64,000 bases of DNA from DATJGF01 sp035495315. Lineage in GTDB: Bacteria > Verrucomicrobiota > Verrucomicrobiia > Limisphaerales > UBA8199. Each line of letters starts with the position of its first letter. The first letter of the stretch is position 1. The stretch is taken from positions 6,315 through 70,314 of the forward strand of contig DATJGF010000232.1 in assembly GCA_035495315.1 (NCBI GenBank), given 5' to 3'. Of this stretch, positions 1-8,837 are shown piece after piece. The notes beneath the pieces are model-generated. The model had not been told where the DNA came from. It made no database searches and worked only from the letters and a program-made list of their open reading frames with translations. The position numbers and the translations under genes were made by a program.

Positions 1-750
1 GGTGTTCCAATGCACCGAAGGTCCCCAGAATGCGTCGCAATCCTTGCGTTCCCAAGCGCTCATCGCCGGGAAAAGGGGAGTCACAGTGCCTTCTATTCCC
101 GGGGCCTGCCACGTTCCTTGATCCCATTTCCACACCTTGCCGGAAGGCGAGTCGCGATCGTTCCACGCCATGCGGGCCAGAGCCACACCCTGCTCAGTTA
201 CGTCGCCCGCATAGGTACTGAAGAAGAAGTAGAGATACTCACCGGCAGGATCGAGCATGACGCAAAAGTCTCCATTGCCGCCGGCGAAGTATCCATTTTG
301 AGCGGTGCATTTCAGTGTGCCGGGGCGGGTTTGGAGCACAGTTCCGAGATCGGTCCAATTGGCGCCGTTGTTGGTGGAACGAGCGGCGCCAATGCGAGGG
401 GCGGTAAGGGTCGTGCCAGGACACAGCCCTGCGGGTTCATTATGGTACCAGCCATACAACGTTCCGTCGGGTGCTCTCCAGGTAGCTTCGATCCACCGGC
501 CGCCGTTTGCCGTGTTGTTGAATACTACCGCGACGGTATTGGTTAACTGAAATACGTTGCTTCCGTAGCTGCGGAATGCTTGCACGGCCGAGTTGAACAA
601 ATAGAGGCGGTCGCCATCCCAGTGTCCCGGGCTGTTGGAATCAGTCTGGTGGGGGAACTGCAGCCTCGGCGCGGGCCGCAGCGTGGGCGTAGCCCCCAGC
701 GCGTCGGCCACCCAGACGAAAATTAAGAAAATACATGCGGGAAAGCGCAC
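1..750 (-). CDS. Secreted propeller-like protein, C-terminus beyond window (partial)
   Basis: The minus strand is open from 750 to the left edge (250 codons) with no stop. An in-frame TAG lies five codons upstream of a GTG at 750-748, and no ATG follows soon, so GTG is the likely start. The first about 20 residues (MRFPACIFLIFVWVADALGA) form a Sec signal peptide. The mature part is rich in Trp, Tyr and Gly, with repeated short segments such as GRWIEATW, GTLYGWYHNEP, ARSTNNGANWTDLG and EYLYFFFSTYAGDV. These resemble blades of BNR or five-bladed glycosidase-like propellers (inference). No catalytic residues can be assigned. It is transcribed divergently from the PQQ-like gene at 861. Confidence 0.6.
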   Translation of the reverse strand, partial: MRFPACIFLIFVWVADALGATPTLRPAPRLQFPHQTDSNSPGHWDGDRLYLFNSAVQAFRSYGSNVFQLTNTVAVVFNNTANGGRWIEATWRAPDGTLYGWYHNEPAGLCPGTTLTAPRIGAARSTNNGANWTDLGTVLQTRPGTLKCTAQNGYFAGGNGDFCVMLDPAGEYLYFFFSTYAGDVTEQGVALARMAWNDRDSPSGKVWKWDQGTWQAPGIEGTVTPLFPAMSAWERKDCDAFWGPSVHWNT

Positions 751-860
751 GCCGAATTGTGTCTAAGGCAAACGCTGTGCATTTGTCGAGGGTAAAGGCG
801 CAAAGATAGTGCGAGTTTGGTTGCGGTTTTGCCGAGGTGTGGAGTATAGGTTTCACACTT

Positions 861-2156
861 ATGCGTTCATTCAAAACCGTTGCCAACCTCATTTTGTGTA
901 TTGGCGCATGTGCAGCCAGCGCTTCCGACAGCGAGAAATATTGGCCGCAATGGCGAGGTCCCCTCGGCAGTGGGGTCGCCCCGCAAGCCGATCCGCCACT
1001 GACGTGGGGCGAGAGCAACAACATTAAGTGGAAACTCGCGGTCCCAGGGGAGGGCGATGCGACGCCTATTGTTTGGGGGGATCGGATTTTCCTGCTGTCG
1101 GCCGTTGCGGCCGCGAACGAATCAACCGAGGCCGGGAAAGAGAAAGGTCCGAACGGAACCTACCGGTTCACCGTGTTTTGCGTCGATCGCAATTCCGGGA
1201 AGATCCTGTGGCAAAAGGTTGCGCGTGAAACCTCACCCCATGAAGGCCATCAGGACAATAATACATTCGCGTCCGCATCCCCCGTGACTGACGGGAAACT
1301 GGTCTGGGCATTTTTTGGTTCTCGTGGGCTTTACTGCTATGATTTTGACGGGAATCTGAAGTGGCAAAAGGATCTAGGGCTGATGAAGACCAAGATGGGT
1401 TTCGGCGAAGGGGCCTCGCCGGCCTTATCGGGCGATACCCTCATCATCAATTGGGACCATGAAGGAGATGATTTTATCGCCGCTTTCGACAAAACCAGCG
1501 GTAAAGAACTGTGGCGCCAGCCGCGCAACGAACCCACCGGATGGTCGACACCGCTGGTGGTCGAGTTTAACGGACAGAAGCAAGTCGTGGTAAATGCGAC
1601 GGAGAAGGTGCGCAGCTACGATCTGGCAACCGGCAAAGAACTGTGGTCGTGTGGCGGCCAAACTGCCAACGCGATCCCGAGCCCTGTCGCACAAAACGAT
1701 GTGGTCTATGTGACCAGCGGGTTCCGAGGCAACGCCCTGCAGGCAATCCGCCTTGGGCGAAGCGGGGATTTGACGGGCACTGACGCGATCGTCTGGAGCC
1801 GAAATAAAAGCACCCCTTACATCCCCTCTCCAGTCTTGTCGGAGAATTACCTATATGTAATCTCCGGCAACGAAAACCTGATCTCTTGCTTCGACGCCAA
1901 GACGGGTGAGCCTTTCTTTGAACGGGAACGGCTGGAAGGCATTCGCGGGATATACGCTTCCCCTGTATCAGCCAAAGATCGGGTTTATGTGCTCGGGCGA
2001 GAAGGAACCTGCATCGTGTTAAAAAAAGGTCCCAAATTAGAGGTGCTTGCGGCGAACAAGCTCAACGATTCCCGCTCCGACGCCTCGATTGCATTAGTGG
2101 ACAACCAGCTTTTGCTGAGGACCGCACATAATCTGTACTGCATTAGCGAGAAATAA
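861..2156 (+). CDS. PQQ-binding-like beta-propeller repeat protein (BamB-like), secreted
   Basis: A 432-aa protein. A GTG lies 24 bases upstream in frame, but the ATG at 861 gives a clean signal peptide (MRSFKTVANLILCIGACAAS), so it is preferred. The mature protein starts with a WPQWRGP motif and has repeated PQQ-like blades (GKILWQKV, GNLKWQKDLG, GKELWRQPR, GKELWSCGG). These WRGP-type secreted propellers are common in Planctomycetes and Verrucomicrobia. They are usually annotated PQQ-binding-like or BamB-like, but cofactor binding is rarely shown. It probably acts in the periplasm as a scaffold or binding protein and not as a dehydrogenase, because no quinoprotein Cys-Cys or Asp catalytic signature is seen. 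Confidence 0.85.
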   Translation: MRSFKTVANLILCIGACAASASDSEKYWPQWRGPLGSGVAPQADPPLTWGESNNIKWKLAVPGEGDATPIVWGDRIFLLSAVAAANESTEAGKEKGPNGTYRFTVFCVDRNSGKILWQKVARETSPHEGHQDNNTFASASPVTDGKLVWAFFGSRGLYCYDFDGNLKWQKDLGLMKTKMGFGEGASPALSGDTLIINWDHEGDDFIAAFDKTSGKELWRQPRNEPTGWSTPLVVEFNGQKQVVVNATEKVRSYDLATGKELWSCGGQTANAIPSPVAQNDVVYVTSGFRGNALQAIRLGRSGDLTGTDAIVWSRNKSTPYIPSPVLSENYLYVISGNENLISCFDAKTGEPFFERERLEGIRGIYASPVSAKDRVYVLGREGTCIVLKKGPKLEVLAANKLNDSRSDASIALVDNQLLLRTAHNLYCISEK

Positions 2157-2246
2157 CTCGCCGCCTCTGCTGCGGTTTTGAGGAACAAAAACGAACGTCA
2201 GCCGTCTTACGGGTAAACCGCAGACGTCCGTAACAGAAAGGCGCAA

Positions 2247-2873
2247 ATGAAATGTGTTGGGGTATCAGGTGCTTATCGGACTGGGGCACCATGGGTCATC
2301 ACGGCGCTGGCTGCGAGCATGAGTTTATCGTCCAGCCTGGCGGCAGATTTCACCGTCACGACACCTAACGACCAAAATGCCTATGTGATTAACGGGCTAA
2401 ATAATAACCCCACGATCACCTTGATTCGCGGTCGGACCTATACGTTTGCCATCAATACAAACCCCGACCACCCTTTTGCGATCGGCACGGCGCTTGGCTT
2501 CCCTCCTCCGCCGGGTGTGACTGGCAACGGGACCAGTTCAGGTATTGTGAGTTTCAAAGTGCCAACCAATGGCACCTCATGCGTGTACTATTGTGTGATC
2601 CACGACTTCGGAGGAATGATCCAAGTGATCGACCCGCCAAAGCCTCCTGCCGTGAATATCATCGGTTTAACGATCGGTTCAAATGTCACCCTGACCACAC
2701 TGCAGGCGACCACTAACGGCTTTTCTTTTATTCCAGAGGCAAATACGAATATGGTCGGTACGAATTGGTTTGCCCTTTCGGTCAGCAGCATCCGCTTCGG
2801 GAACGGCACTAACGAAATCATTTGCGGCCGACCGCCCGGCACCAACGCTTTTTTCCGGATTCGCGTGCAGTAA
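2247..2873 (+). CDS. Secreted cupredoxin-like copper protein
   Basis: A 208-aa protein with an N-terminal signal peptide (hydrophobic stretch about residues 16-33). The cupredoxin domain spans about residues 35-130. All type 1 copper ligands are visible: H75 (DHPF), C116, H119 and M124, in the order C-x2-H-x4-M. The C-terminal 70 residues (about 138-208) form a separate Asn/Thr-rich domain ending FFRIRVQ, typical of verrucomicrobial secreted proteins. An AAAGG-like Shine-Dalgarno precedes the ATG. It may shuttle electrons in the periplasm or bind copper. It sits 90 bp after the PQQ-like gene on the same strand, so co-transcription is possible. Confidence 0.8.
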   Translation: MKCVGVSGAYRTGAPWVITALAASMSLSSSLAADFTVTTPNDQNAYVINGLNNNPTITLIRGRTYTFAINTNPDHPFAIGTALGFPPPPGVTGNGTSSGIVSFKVPTNGTSCVYYCVIHDFGGMIQVIDPPKPPAVNIIGLTIGSNVTLTTLQATTNGFSFIPEANTNMVGTNWFALSVSSIRFGNGTNEIICGRPPGTNAFFRIRVQ

Positions 2874-3086
2874 AAATCTAGGAGAGGATGTCAGGAGAAA
2901 ATTGGTAGTCTGCCAGTGAACGGGGTGCAATCGCTTATTCGGCTCAGTTAGTTAGCCATGCCTCTCCTCCTGGTGTTTGGCGTCGCTAGTTCATTGCCCT
3001 CATGCCGCTTTTCTGAGGCTGTAGTTCGCCTGACGTCGTCTCCTACAAGGTAGCCAGGATGGCGTCACAGCGGCTTGCGTGCCGCC
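2874..3086. other. Convergent intergenic region
   Basis: The gap lies between two convergent genes and holds no supported coding frame. The 15 bases at 3033-3047 (ACGTCGTCTCCTACA) match the right tip of the 87-bp palindromic elements at 23746 and 27370. The rest of the element is not recognisable here, so this may be a deletion remnant. Confidence 0.3.
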
Positions 3087-5471
3087 TTAATTATTGGGCA
3101 GAACTTGCCCGCGAATTTCTCCGCCGATATAATTCGTGGTGTGAATGTTGGCATAGGTCTGACCCGTCACCAGATACAGCAGATTTTGCGAGCTGAGCGA
3201 AGCGCTACCGCTGATCGTCCCAGAAGAGGCTGCCGGAGGACTGAATGGTATCAGAACTGCGTTGTTGTGAGCGGTATCGGCGGGTCCATGAATGTGGGCT
3301 CCAGTTGCGGAGGAGAGCAGGTTGGTAAAAGTAATATTATAGAAAAGCACACTGTTGCTTACGGACAGTGTGCCTGACCCAGTACCTGGCGAAGCGGTGG
3401 AGGGGACTTCGGCCGCGGCATTCATGCTGACGGCAAACTGGGCGGGGGCGATTTGTCCCCGTATTTCCCCTCCGGTGTTTGTGGTGCTATGGACGTTTAC
3501 ATACGTCTGCCCCGACAGGAGATATGCCATCTGGTTTGGAGTTAACGTGGCGGTGCCTGAAACTGAGCCGGATTTCGCCGAAGGCGGGGTGTTGAACGGC
3601 ACGATCACTGGGGCATTGCTGCCGACCGGAGCCGGCCCATGGATGTGAGCGGCGATAGCGTTGCCAACCAAACCAGAGAAGTTGAGCGTGTAGAATAGGT
3701 GGTTCCCCACAAGGGTCAACGACGCCGAGCCACTTGCTGAAGTGGTGACGGCGGGAACTTCCGAGGCTCCATTGAGCGTTACGGGAATATGTAAGGGCAC
3801 GACCTGGCCGCGGACTTCGCCGCCCTGATTAAGCGTTGTGTGAATGTTAACGTAGGTCACACCGTTGATTATGTCAGCCAACTGGTCCGGGGTGAGGACT
3901 TGTGTTCCGGATAAAGTCCCTGAAGTTCCGGTGGCGCCACTAAGCGGGAAAAGAACGCCTGCATTGGTGGTTGCATCGGCAGTTCCATGTAGATGCGCAG
4001 CAATTGCCGGTGACGATAAACCCGAGAACGATATGTTGTAATTGAAATTGCTGCCGTCGATCGAAATCGTTCCAATCCCAGAAGCCGTTGTCGCAATGGA
4101 AGGAACTTCTGAGTCGCCATTGAGGAATACTGTAAAGGGGAGCACCGTTTTTTCGGTCTGGCTGGATACTCGCCAGAAATTCTCAGGGCCATCTTTGCCC
4201 ACCATCATTGACCGGCTGCTGGTCGTCAGGACATCGAACCAGTTGGTATCGGACAGCGTGGTTCTCTTTTGCAGCAAGAACGGGCCCTGGCCTCCAGCCC
4301 AATTCAGTGTGGCTGCGACCCCATTGTCCTGGACCGCTGTGAACGCAGGGAAAACAGCCGAGATGCTGCCGAAAAGCCCGTGATCCTCCACTGCGCCTGG
4401 GCCAGGAATCCCAGCTGTAAAGTAGAGCGTATGAGCCTCGCCGCCACTGCCGCCATTGCCAAATTTTATCGCCCAAAGGCCTTGCACAGAAAGGGGAACC
4501 CCTGTGCCGGCATCCGTCAATGTTCCCAACAAACTGTTGTTGTTGTTTGGATCAAACGCGTTGACCCTGCCGTCACCGAAATTGCCTATCAAGAGGGCGC
4601 CGGCGAATGGGCCGAAACCAGCCGGTGCCAAGGCCATCCCCCAAGGGGAATTAAGCACGCCTTGACTCGCAAAACGCTTTACTAGTTGCCCGTCTGTGCC
4701 GAACACGTTCACATAACCATTTCCAGGACCGGCGACATCATCATGCGCGTCGGCGTCCTGCTTGGCATAGGTGACAAAGAGCTGACCATTGACAGCCTCA
4801 ATGCCGAATGGAGCAAAGCCAGCGGGTATTGTAGGGTCGCTGAAGTTTCCGGTCAGCGTCACCGCAGCGTAATTCGTGTCAAAGACATCGATTCTGCCGT
4901 TGTGAAAGTCGGTCGCATACAAATAGGTGTTGTTGCCGCTTTTGGCAATTGCGAGGCCCTTGTAAACGCTCCCAGCCTGGGAATTATCTGCCTTCAATAT
5001 GGCGTTGGTACTACTGCTCCATCCGACAATAGTCCCATCTTCAGTGGAGAAAATAAAGCGCGCCGGCGCGTTGGAAGCGACGGTAAAGCTCGTAGTGCTG
5101 TTGAAGATGATTCCCGTAGGAGCGCCCGGAGGGGTTCCACCGTTGGGAGGCGGGATATTGACGATGAGAGCTGACGGTGTTCCGGCGGTATTGTACAACG
5201 TGGAAAGTCCTGAGTGATTGTTGCTAATCCAGAAAGGGCTGGTCGAACTGAAGGCTATGCCCCAAGGATTCACCAGATTCGTGTCGGTGACATCGGCAAG
5301 CCCAGGCAGGTCCGAAACCAGGTTATGTATGACGTAGGCATTTTGCGCTTGGGCAAATGCCGGCCCAAGACTCGCACCAAGTACGGTCAGAGAGATCGCC
5401 AGCACGCGGCTTAAGCTGCATATAAAAGCACCGGTAATTTTCCTTCCCAGGTATCTCGAAATAGTTCTCAT
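3087..5471 (-). CDS. TIGR03118-family secreted protein with three CHRD domains
   Basis: A 794-aa protein with a signal peptide ending near AFAQAQ (about residue 42). Residues about 43-385 fit the TIGR03118 family: it opens with NAYVIHNLVSDLPG, then has NPWGIAF and SPFWISNNHSG, and carries propeller-like repeats. A short linker (about 395-440) is followed by three consecutive CHRD (chordin) domains at about 445-560, 562-675 and 678-794. Each carries an AAHLHG, AAHIHG or GAHIHG motif and ends TYVNIHT.., TYVNVHS.. or TYANIHT.. followed by GGE[VI]RGQ. CHRD domains are probable extracellular binding or immunoglobulin-like modules; no enzymatic role is known. The gene appears monocistronic and is convergent with the cupredoxin gene. 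Confidence 0.88.
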   Translation of the reverse strand: MRTISRYLGRKITGAFICSLSRVLAISLTVLGASLGPAFAQAQNAYVIHNLVSDLPGLADVTDTNLVNPWGIAFSSTSPFWISNNHSGLSTLYNTAGTPSALIVNIPPPNGGTPPGAPTGIIFNSTTSFTVASNAPARFIFSTEDGTIVGWSSSTNAILKADNSQAGSVYKGLAIAKSGNNTYLYATDFHNGRIDVFDTNYAAVTLTGNFSDPTIPAGFAPFGIEAVNGQLFVTYAKQDADAHDDVAGPGNGYVNVFGTDGQLVKRFASQGVLNSPWGMALAPAGFGPFAGALLIGNFGDGRVNAFDPNNNNSLLGTLTDAGTGVPLSVQGLWAIKFGNGGSGGEAHTLYFTAGIPGPGAVEDHGLFGSISAVFPAFTAVQDNGVAATLNWAGGQGPFLLQKRTTLSDTNWFDVLTTSSRSMMVGKDGPENFWRVSSQTEKTVLPFTVFLNGDSEVPSIATTASGIGTISIDGSNFNYNISFSGLSSPAIAAHLHGTADATTNAGVLFPLSGATGTSGTLSGTQVLTPDQLADIINGVTYVNIHTTLNQGGEVRGQVVPLHIPVTLNGASEVPAVTTSASGSASLTLVGNHLFYTLNFSGLVGNAIAAHIHGPAPVGSNAPVIVPFNTPPSAKSGSVSGTATLTPNQMAYLLSGQTYVNVHSTTNTGGEIRGQIAPAQFAVSMNAAAEVPSTASPGTGSGTLSVSNSVLFYNITFTNLLSSATGAHIHGPADTAHNNAVLIPFSPPAASSGTISGSASLSSQNLLYLVTGQTYANIHTTNYIGGEIRGQVLPNN

Positions 5472-5666
5472 GGCTAATCAGGTTGCGTTGACGTTTATTG
5501 GATTCGTACTGTAGGAAGTCCCACGCTTGAAAAGGTTCCCGGGAATTTGGGGCGCGAGGTGATCCTGGGCTCCGCCTGCTGTCATGGATATTTCCCTTTT
5601 CGCACGGGTTACACCCAATATCGCCAGTGGTTGGGCAGGACCTAAGTTTTAGAAAAACAATGAGGT

Positions 5667-5876
5667 ATGAATAGAATCGTGTTTGTGGCGCTGCTGGCGG
5701 CGGGGGTCGTGTTGATCATCCTTGGTATAAATGCCAGCAACTCATTCAGTTCAGACGTTTCTCGCTTCTTTACCGGTTCACCAACCGATAAGTCGGTCTG
5801 GATGCTGGTCGGCGGTATTGTCGCATGTATCGTGGGCCTCTTCGGTATGGTCCGTGGAAGGCAAAGTGACGTCTGA
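5667..5876 (+). CDS. DUF3185 family small membrane protein
   Basis: A 69-aa protein with two predicted transmembrane helices: about residues 4-23 (FVALLAAGVVLIILGINASN) and about 45-63 (VWMLVGGIVACIVGLFG). They are separated by a polar loop containing FSSDVSRFFTGSPTDK. Length, topology and the loop match DUF3185 proteins, found in diverse bacteria and of unknown function. It probably resides in the inner membrane. It is followed 46 bp later by another short hydrophobic ORF. Confidence 0.75.
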   Translation: MNRIVFVALLAAGVVLIILGINASNSFSSDVSRFFTGSPTDKSVWMLVGGIVACIVGLFGMVRGRQSDV

Positions 5877-5922
5877 CGGCACTTATCTAGTTCTATTCAC
5901 CTCGTACAAATCGGTTATTGAT

Positions 5923-6048
5923 ATGTTGGCTGTTACTTTAATTCCTATTTTTGGAGCAATTGGCTACTCCATCCTTTATCTCCTGCTCGGTGGGGGGTTG
6001 GGGGGCGCACTCCTCATCTTTATCGTGGCTAAAGCGCTTGGGAAGTAA
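5923..6048 (+). CDS. Possible 41-aa hydrophobic membrane peptide
   Basis: From the ATG at 5923 the frame encodes 41 residues: MLAVTLIPIFGAIGYSILYL, then LLGGGLGGALLIFIVAKALGK. Almost the whole chain is hydrophobic with a Gly-rich hinge, and it ends with basic residues, as in small bacterial membrane proteins. It directly follows the DUF3185 gene on the same strand and could share its transcript. I do not recognise a family and there is no strong Shine-Dalgarno, so it remains a candidate. Confidence 0.4.
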   Translation: MLAVTLIPIFGAIGYSILYLLLGGGLGGALLIFIVAKALGK

Positions 6049-6069
6049 GCGCGCGTCTTTGGTGGCGAG

Positions 6070-6495
6070 TTAGCCTTGGGAGCGGAAACGTCGTTTCAAC
6101 GCTTCAGCTCTGAATTGGAATATGCGCTCGATATCAGGGCGCACGAGCCACTGGTTGACCACGAAATCCAAGGATACCGCGTAGCGCACTTTGTCCCGCA
6201 CGCTCGTGCCACCGTCTTTGGGTTCGAATACGTGCTCGTGAACCCATTTCCGATAGGGGCCGCGAATCTGCTCGTCGACGAATAGTTGCGGCGGACGCCA
6301 GAGGTTGATGCGAGTTCGCCACCGTAAGGGGATTCCGCGCAGCCTTAAACGGTAATCGATAAGCGCCCCTTCTCGCATGGTGATCGGCAGCGGCGTCAGA
6401 ATCTCAAAATGCAGCCAGGGAGGTGTAATGGCATCGAGATTCGCCGCGTCGGTAAAGAATAAAAACAAACTCTCCGGTGTAACCGGCAGCCACAA
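6070..6495 (-). CDS. SRPBCC (START-like) family protein
   Basis: About 141 aa from a TTG at 6495. The fold signature of SRPBCC ligand-binding or cyclase-like proteins is visible: WLPVTPESLFLFFTDAANLD near the N-terminus, then ITPPWLHFEIL, YRLRLRGIPLRWRTRI, FVDEQIRGPYRKWVHEHVFE and DKVRYAVSL. Homologues usually begin about nine residues earlier with a KIREFTS-like strand. That strand is encoded in frame (6522-6496, LKIREFTSQ) but begins with CTG, so the real start may be a rare CTG at 6522. The frame opens right after the GH51 stop at 6547, suggesting translational coupling. The ligand is unknown. Confidence 0.8.
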   Translation of the reverse strand: MWLPVTPESLFLFFTDAANLDAITPPWLHFEILTPLPITMREGALIDYRLRLRGIPLRWRTRINLWRPPQLFVDEQIRGPYRKWVHEHVFEPKDGGTSVRDKVRYAVSLDFVVNQWLVRPDIERIFQFRAEALKRRFRSQG

Positions 6496-6546
6496 TTGGG
6501 ACGTGAATTCTCTGATTTTCAGGCTTTCGGAGTGCTCTTTGAGCGA

Positions 6547-8166
6547 TTACTCCAACTCGAGCTGCAGACAAGTAACGGAGGCAGACGGGAAGCTGTGGAA
6601 AAGCTGTCCCTCTCTCATTGTAGTCTCGATGCCACGTGGTTGGACGACATTGGGTTGCTCGAAACTGTTGTGGGCGTGAATATCGCTGCAGGCCAACACC
6701 TGGCCCGAAGCGGCCTTCAACTTTGCGGCAGGTACCGAAACTTTGACCTCGACGGCTGCTTCCACACTTGGGTTGACCACCGTGAGCACCACTCGTCGGT
6801 CGTGAAGAGAAGCTGACCCAGCCAACCCAGGAAGCACCGGTTCTTTACTGCTAGTGCTCAATTGGTCCACGTTAAACGCCGCACGAACCGATTTGCCGTG
6901 ATGATGCGCCGCATACATTTCAAACACATGGAAATTCGGTGTGGCGACGAATTTGTCGCCCGTTGCCAGAAAAAGTGAATGCAAGTTGTTGATGAGTTGG
7001 GCGACATTCGCCATTACGACCTTATCGGCGTGTCGGTTAAAGATGTCCAACGTCAAACCGGCGATTAACGCGTCGCGCATGGTGGAGGTTTGGCCAAAGA
7101 GGTGAGCGCGAGCGACCTCAGTACCGGGGCGATGCCAGGCGCCCCATTCGTCTACAATCAACTTAACGCGGTGTTCCTTATCGATTTCGCCCATCGCATC
7201 CCAATGGCGTTTGATCAGATTCTCCATCTGAGTGGCTTTGCCCAGGAGTTCATACCAATCAGCGGTCGTGAAATCGATCGCGTCACCCTTGCCGGCGGTG
7301 CCGCAGTAGTAATGCATCGCCCAGCCATGTAGCGTGTTGAGCAAACCGCGGTCACGTTCGGTAAGTTTGGAGAAGAAGCGGCGCGTCCAATCTACATCCC
7401 CGCCATTTGGGCCGGAACCGATTAAAGCCAGTGGAACACCATAATTCGGGACCCACGCTGTAAATCTTCGAAATTCGGTCGCGTATTCCTCCGGAGTAAA
7501 ATTGCCGCCGCAGCCCCACGATTCGTTACCGATGCCCCAGAAACGAACGCGGAATGGGTCCGAGTCGCCGTTCGTCGCGCGCTGAGCTGAGAGCGTGGTC
7601 AAGCCGGCGGGCGCGTTGCAGTACTCAACCCATTCGTCAAAATCGCGCGCACTATTTCCTCGCAAATTGACCGCCAGATAAGGCTCGGCGCCAATCAGGC
7701 GGCAGAAATGCATGAACTCGTTTGTACCAAATTCATTCGGGTCATATTTAGCCGGGCCGTCCGGTGCATGCTGCAGGAACGAATCGTTGATCCAGAAGTT
7801 AGTTCGCCGGGGCCGCTGCGCGCGGGATCCAACGCCATCTCGCCAATTGTAACTATCGGCAAAACATCCGCCGGGCCAACGGACGACCGAAGGTTTAATG
7901 CGCCGCATGCTTTTGACAAGGTCGGTGCGAATACCTTGCTCATTGGGGATCTTGGAATCTTCGCCGACCCAAATGCCGTCGTAAATCACGCCGCCTATGT
8001 GTTCGGTAAAATGGCCGTAGAGATCAGGGGATATGGTGCCAATTGGTTCATTCAGGAGAATTTCAATGGAAGGCTCAGAGGTTGCCGCCCAGGCACGCGG
8101 AACCGCAATGGCCGAGACTGTGCCGATCGCTGTTTTTTGGATAAAATCTCTCCGGGTCAATTTCAT
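6547..8166 (-). CDS. GH51 alpha-L-arabinofuranosidase, Tat-exported
   Basis: A 539-aa enzyme that would release terminal alpha-L-arabinofuranose from arabinan or arabinoxylan side chains. The N-terminus carries a twin-arginine signal (TRRDFIQKTAIGTVSAIAVP). The GH51 core includes HFTEHIGGVIYDGIWVGED and RWPGGCFADSYNWRDGVG. The acid/base Glu is E215 in GIGNESWGCGG and the nucleophile Glu is E340 in IVDEWGAWH. The C-terminal beta-sandwich (about 400-539) ends at QLELE. The start overlaps the zinc-ribbon gene by 4 bases (8163-8166). Length and motifs are normal for the family. Confidence 0.95.
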   Translation of the reverse strand: MKLTRRDFIQKTAIGTVSAIAVPRAWAATSEPSIEILLNEPIGTISPDLYGHFTEHIGGVIYDGIWVGEDSKIPNEQGIRTDLVKSMRRIKPSVVRWPGGCFADSYNWRDGVGSRAQRPRRTNFWINDSFLQHAPDGPAKYDPNEFGTNEFMHFCRLIGAEPYLAVNLRGNSARDFDEWVEYCNAPAGLTTLSAQRATNGDSDPFRVRFWGIGNESWGCGGNFTPEEYATEFRRFTAWVPNYGVPLALIGSGPNGGDVDWTRRFFSKLTERDRGLLNTLHGWAMHYYCGTAGKGDAIDFTTADWYELLGKATQMENLIKRHWDAMGEIDKEHRVKLIVDEWGAWHRPGTEVARAHLFGQTSTMRDALIAGLTLDIFNRHADKVVMANVAQLINNLHSLFLATGDKFVATPNFHVFEMYAAHHHGKSVRAAFNVDQLSTSSKEPVLPGLAGSASLHDRRVVLTVVNPSVEAAVEVKVSVPAAKLKAASGQVLACSDIHAHNSFEQPNVVQPRGIETTMREGQLFHSFPSASVTCLQLELE

Positions 8167-8615
8167 TCCGGCGATTGTTTGCGAGCTTGTTCCAAGGCCG
8201 CGCGAATTTCGGGCGGCAATTCCTCAAGCGAATGGTACACCCGCTCGTTGCCGGCCGCGTCTTTCACCCGATACACTGAAACAGTTTTCTCAGTTACGAT
8301 CTTGGTAATTGGTCCAGTCGTGGACGAGGAACTGAAGGTCTGCTGTAACGCGTCGGACTGGATCTTTTCGATTTCGGCCCTTAGCTCGGGCGGAACTTCG
8401 TCCAACGAATGGTACTCGTGTTGCGCCCCGTTTTTGTCTGTCGTTTTGATGGTTATCGTCTTCTTGATTTGAACCAGGGGACGTCGTGGTCTGGCAGAGC
8501 CTTGAAAAAGCGCAAGAAATCTTTGCCACAAGCTGGGTGGTTCGATGCGCGCGTAACATTTGGGACAGAATTGAGCGCCGGGCTCAACTGGATCGCCGCA
8601 ATCGGGGCAGTTCAT
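8163..8615 (-). CDS. Zinc-ribbon protein with a duplicated YHSL(E/D)E module
   Basis: About 150 aa from the ATG at 8615 (MNCPDCGDP). Longer in-frame starts at 8660 and 8693 exist, but family-like proteins begin with the ribbon. CPDCG (about residues 3-7) and CPKC (about 18-21) form a zinc ribbon. After a short linker come two copies of a roughly 60-residue module: one with HEYHSLDEVPPELRAEIEKI and one with RVYHSLEELPPEIRAALEQA. Each is preceded by an IVTEK- or ITIKTT-like strand and a [KD].[AN]G turn. There is no catalytic signature; it may be a regulatory or scaffold protein. It overlaps the GH51 start by 4 bases. Confidence 0.7.
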   Translation of the reverse strand: MNCPDCGDPVEPGAQFCPKCYARIEPPSLWQRFLALFQGSARPRRPLVQIKKTITIKTTDKNGAQHEYHSLDEVPPELRAEIEKIQSDALQQTFSSSSTTGPITKIVTEKTVSVYRVKDAAGNERVYHSLEELPPEIRAALEQARKQSPE

Positions 8616-8837
8616 AAAGACATCGGTTGCGCGCAGAATTTGTAGCGGGTTTTGGGCCATGTTGCAAAGAAATAGCCACGAAGAAGGGGACAAAGCACCC
8701 AGAGAGACGGACGACGGAGAGGGCGAACGTCGAGCGATTCGTCAGGTTTTGGAACGCGCCAGTTCTCTGGCGCCGTTGGTGGTTCTGATTGGATTCAAGA
8801 GCGCCCCGGCACTGGCGTACTGCAAGACGTGGCGCAC

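Noticed and set aside
10..546. Plus-strand frame of 178 codons at the left edge
   Set aside because: The minus strand is open across the whole region with a signal peptide and ordered repeats, so this is its shadow.
3020..3047. Third copy of the 87-bp element
   Set aside because: Only 15 bases match one tip and no second arm is seen; noted as a possible remnant, not called as a copy.
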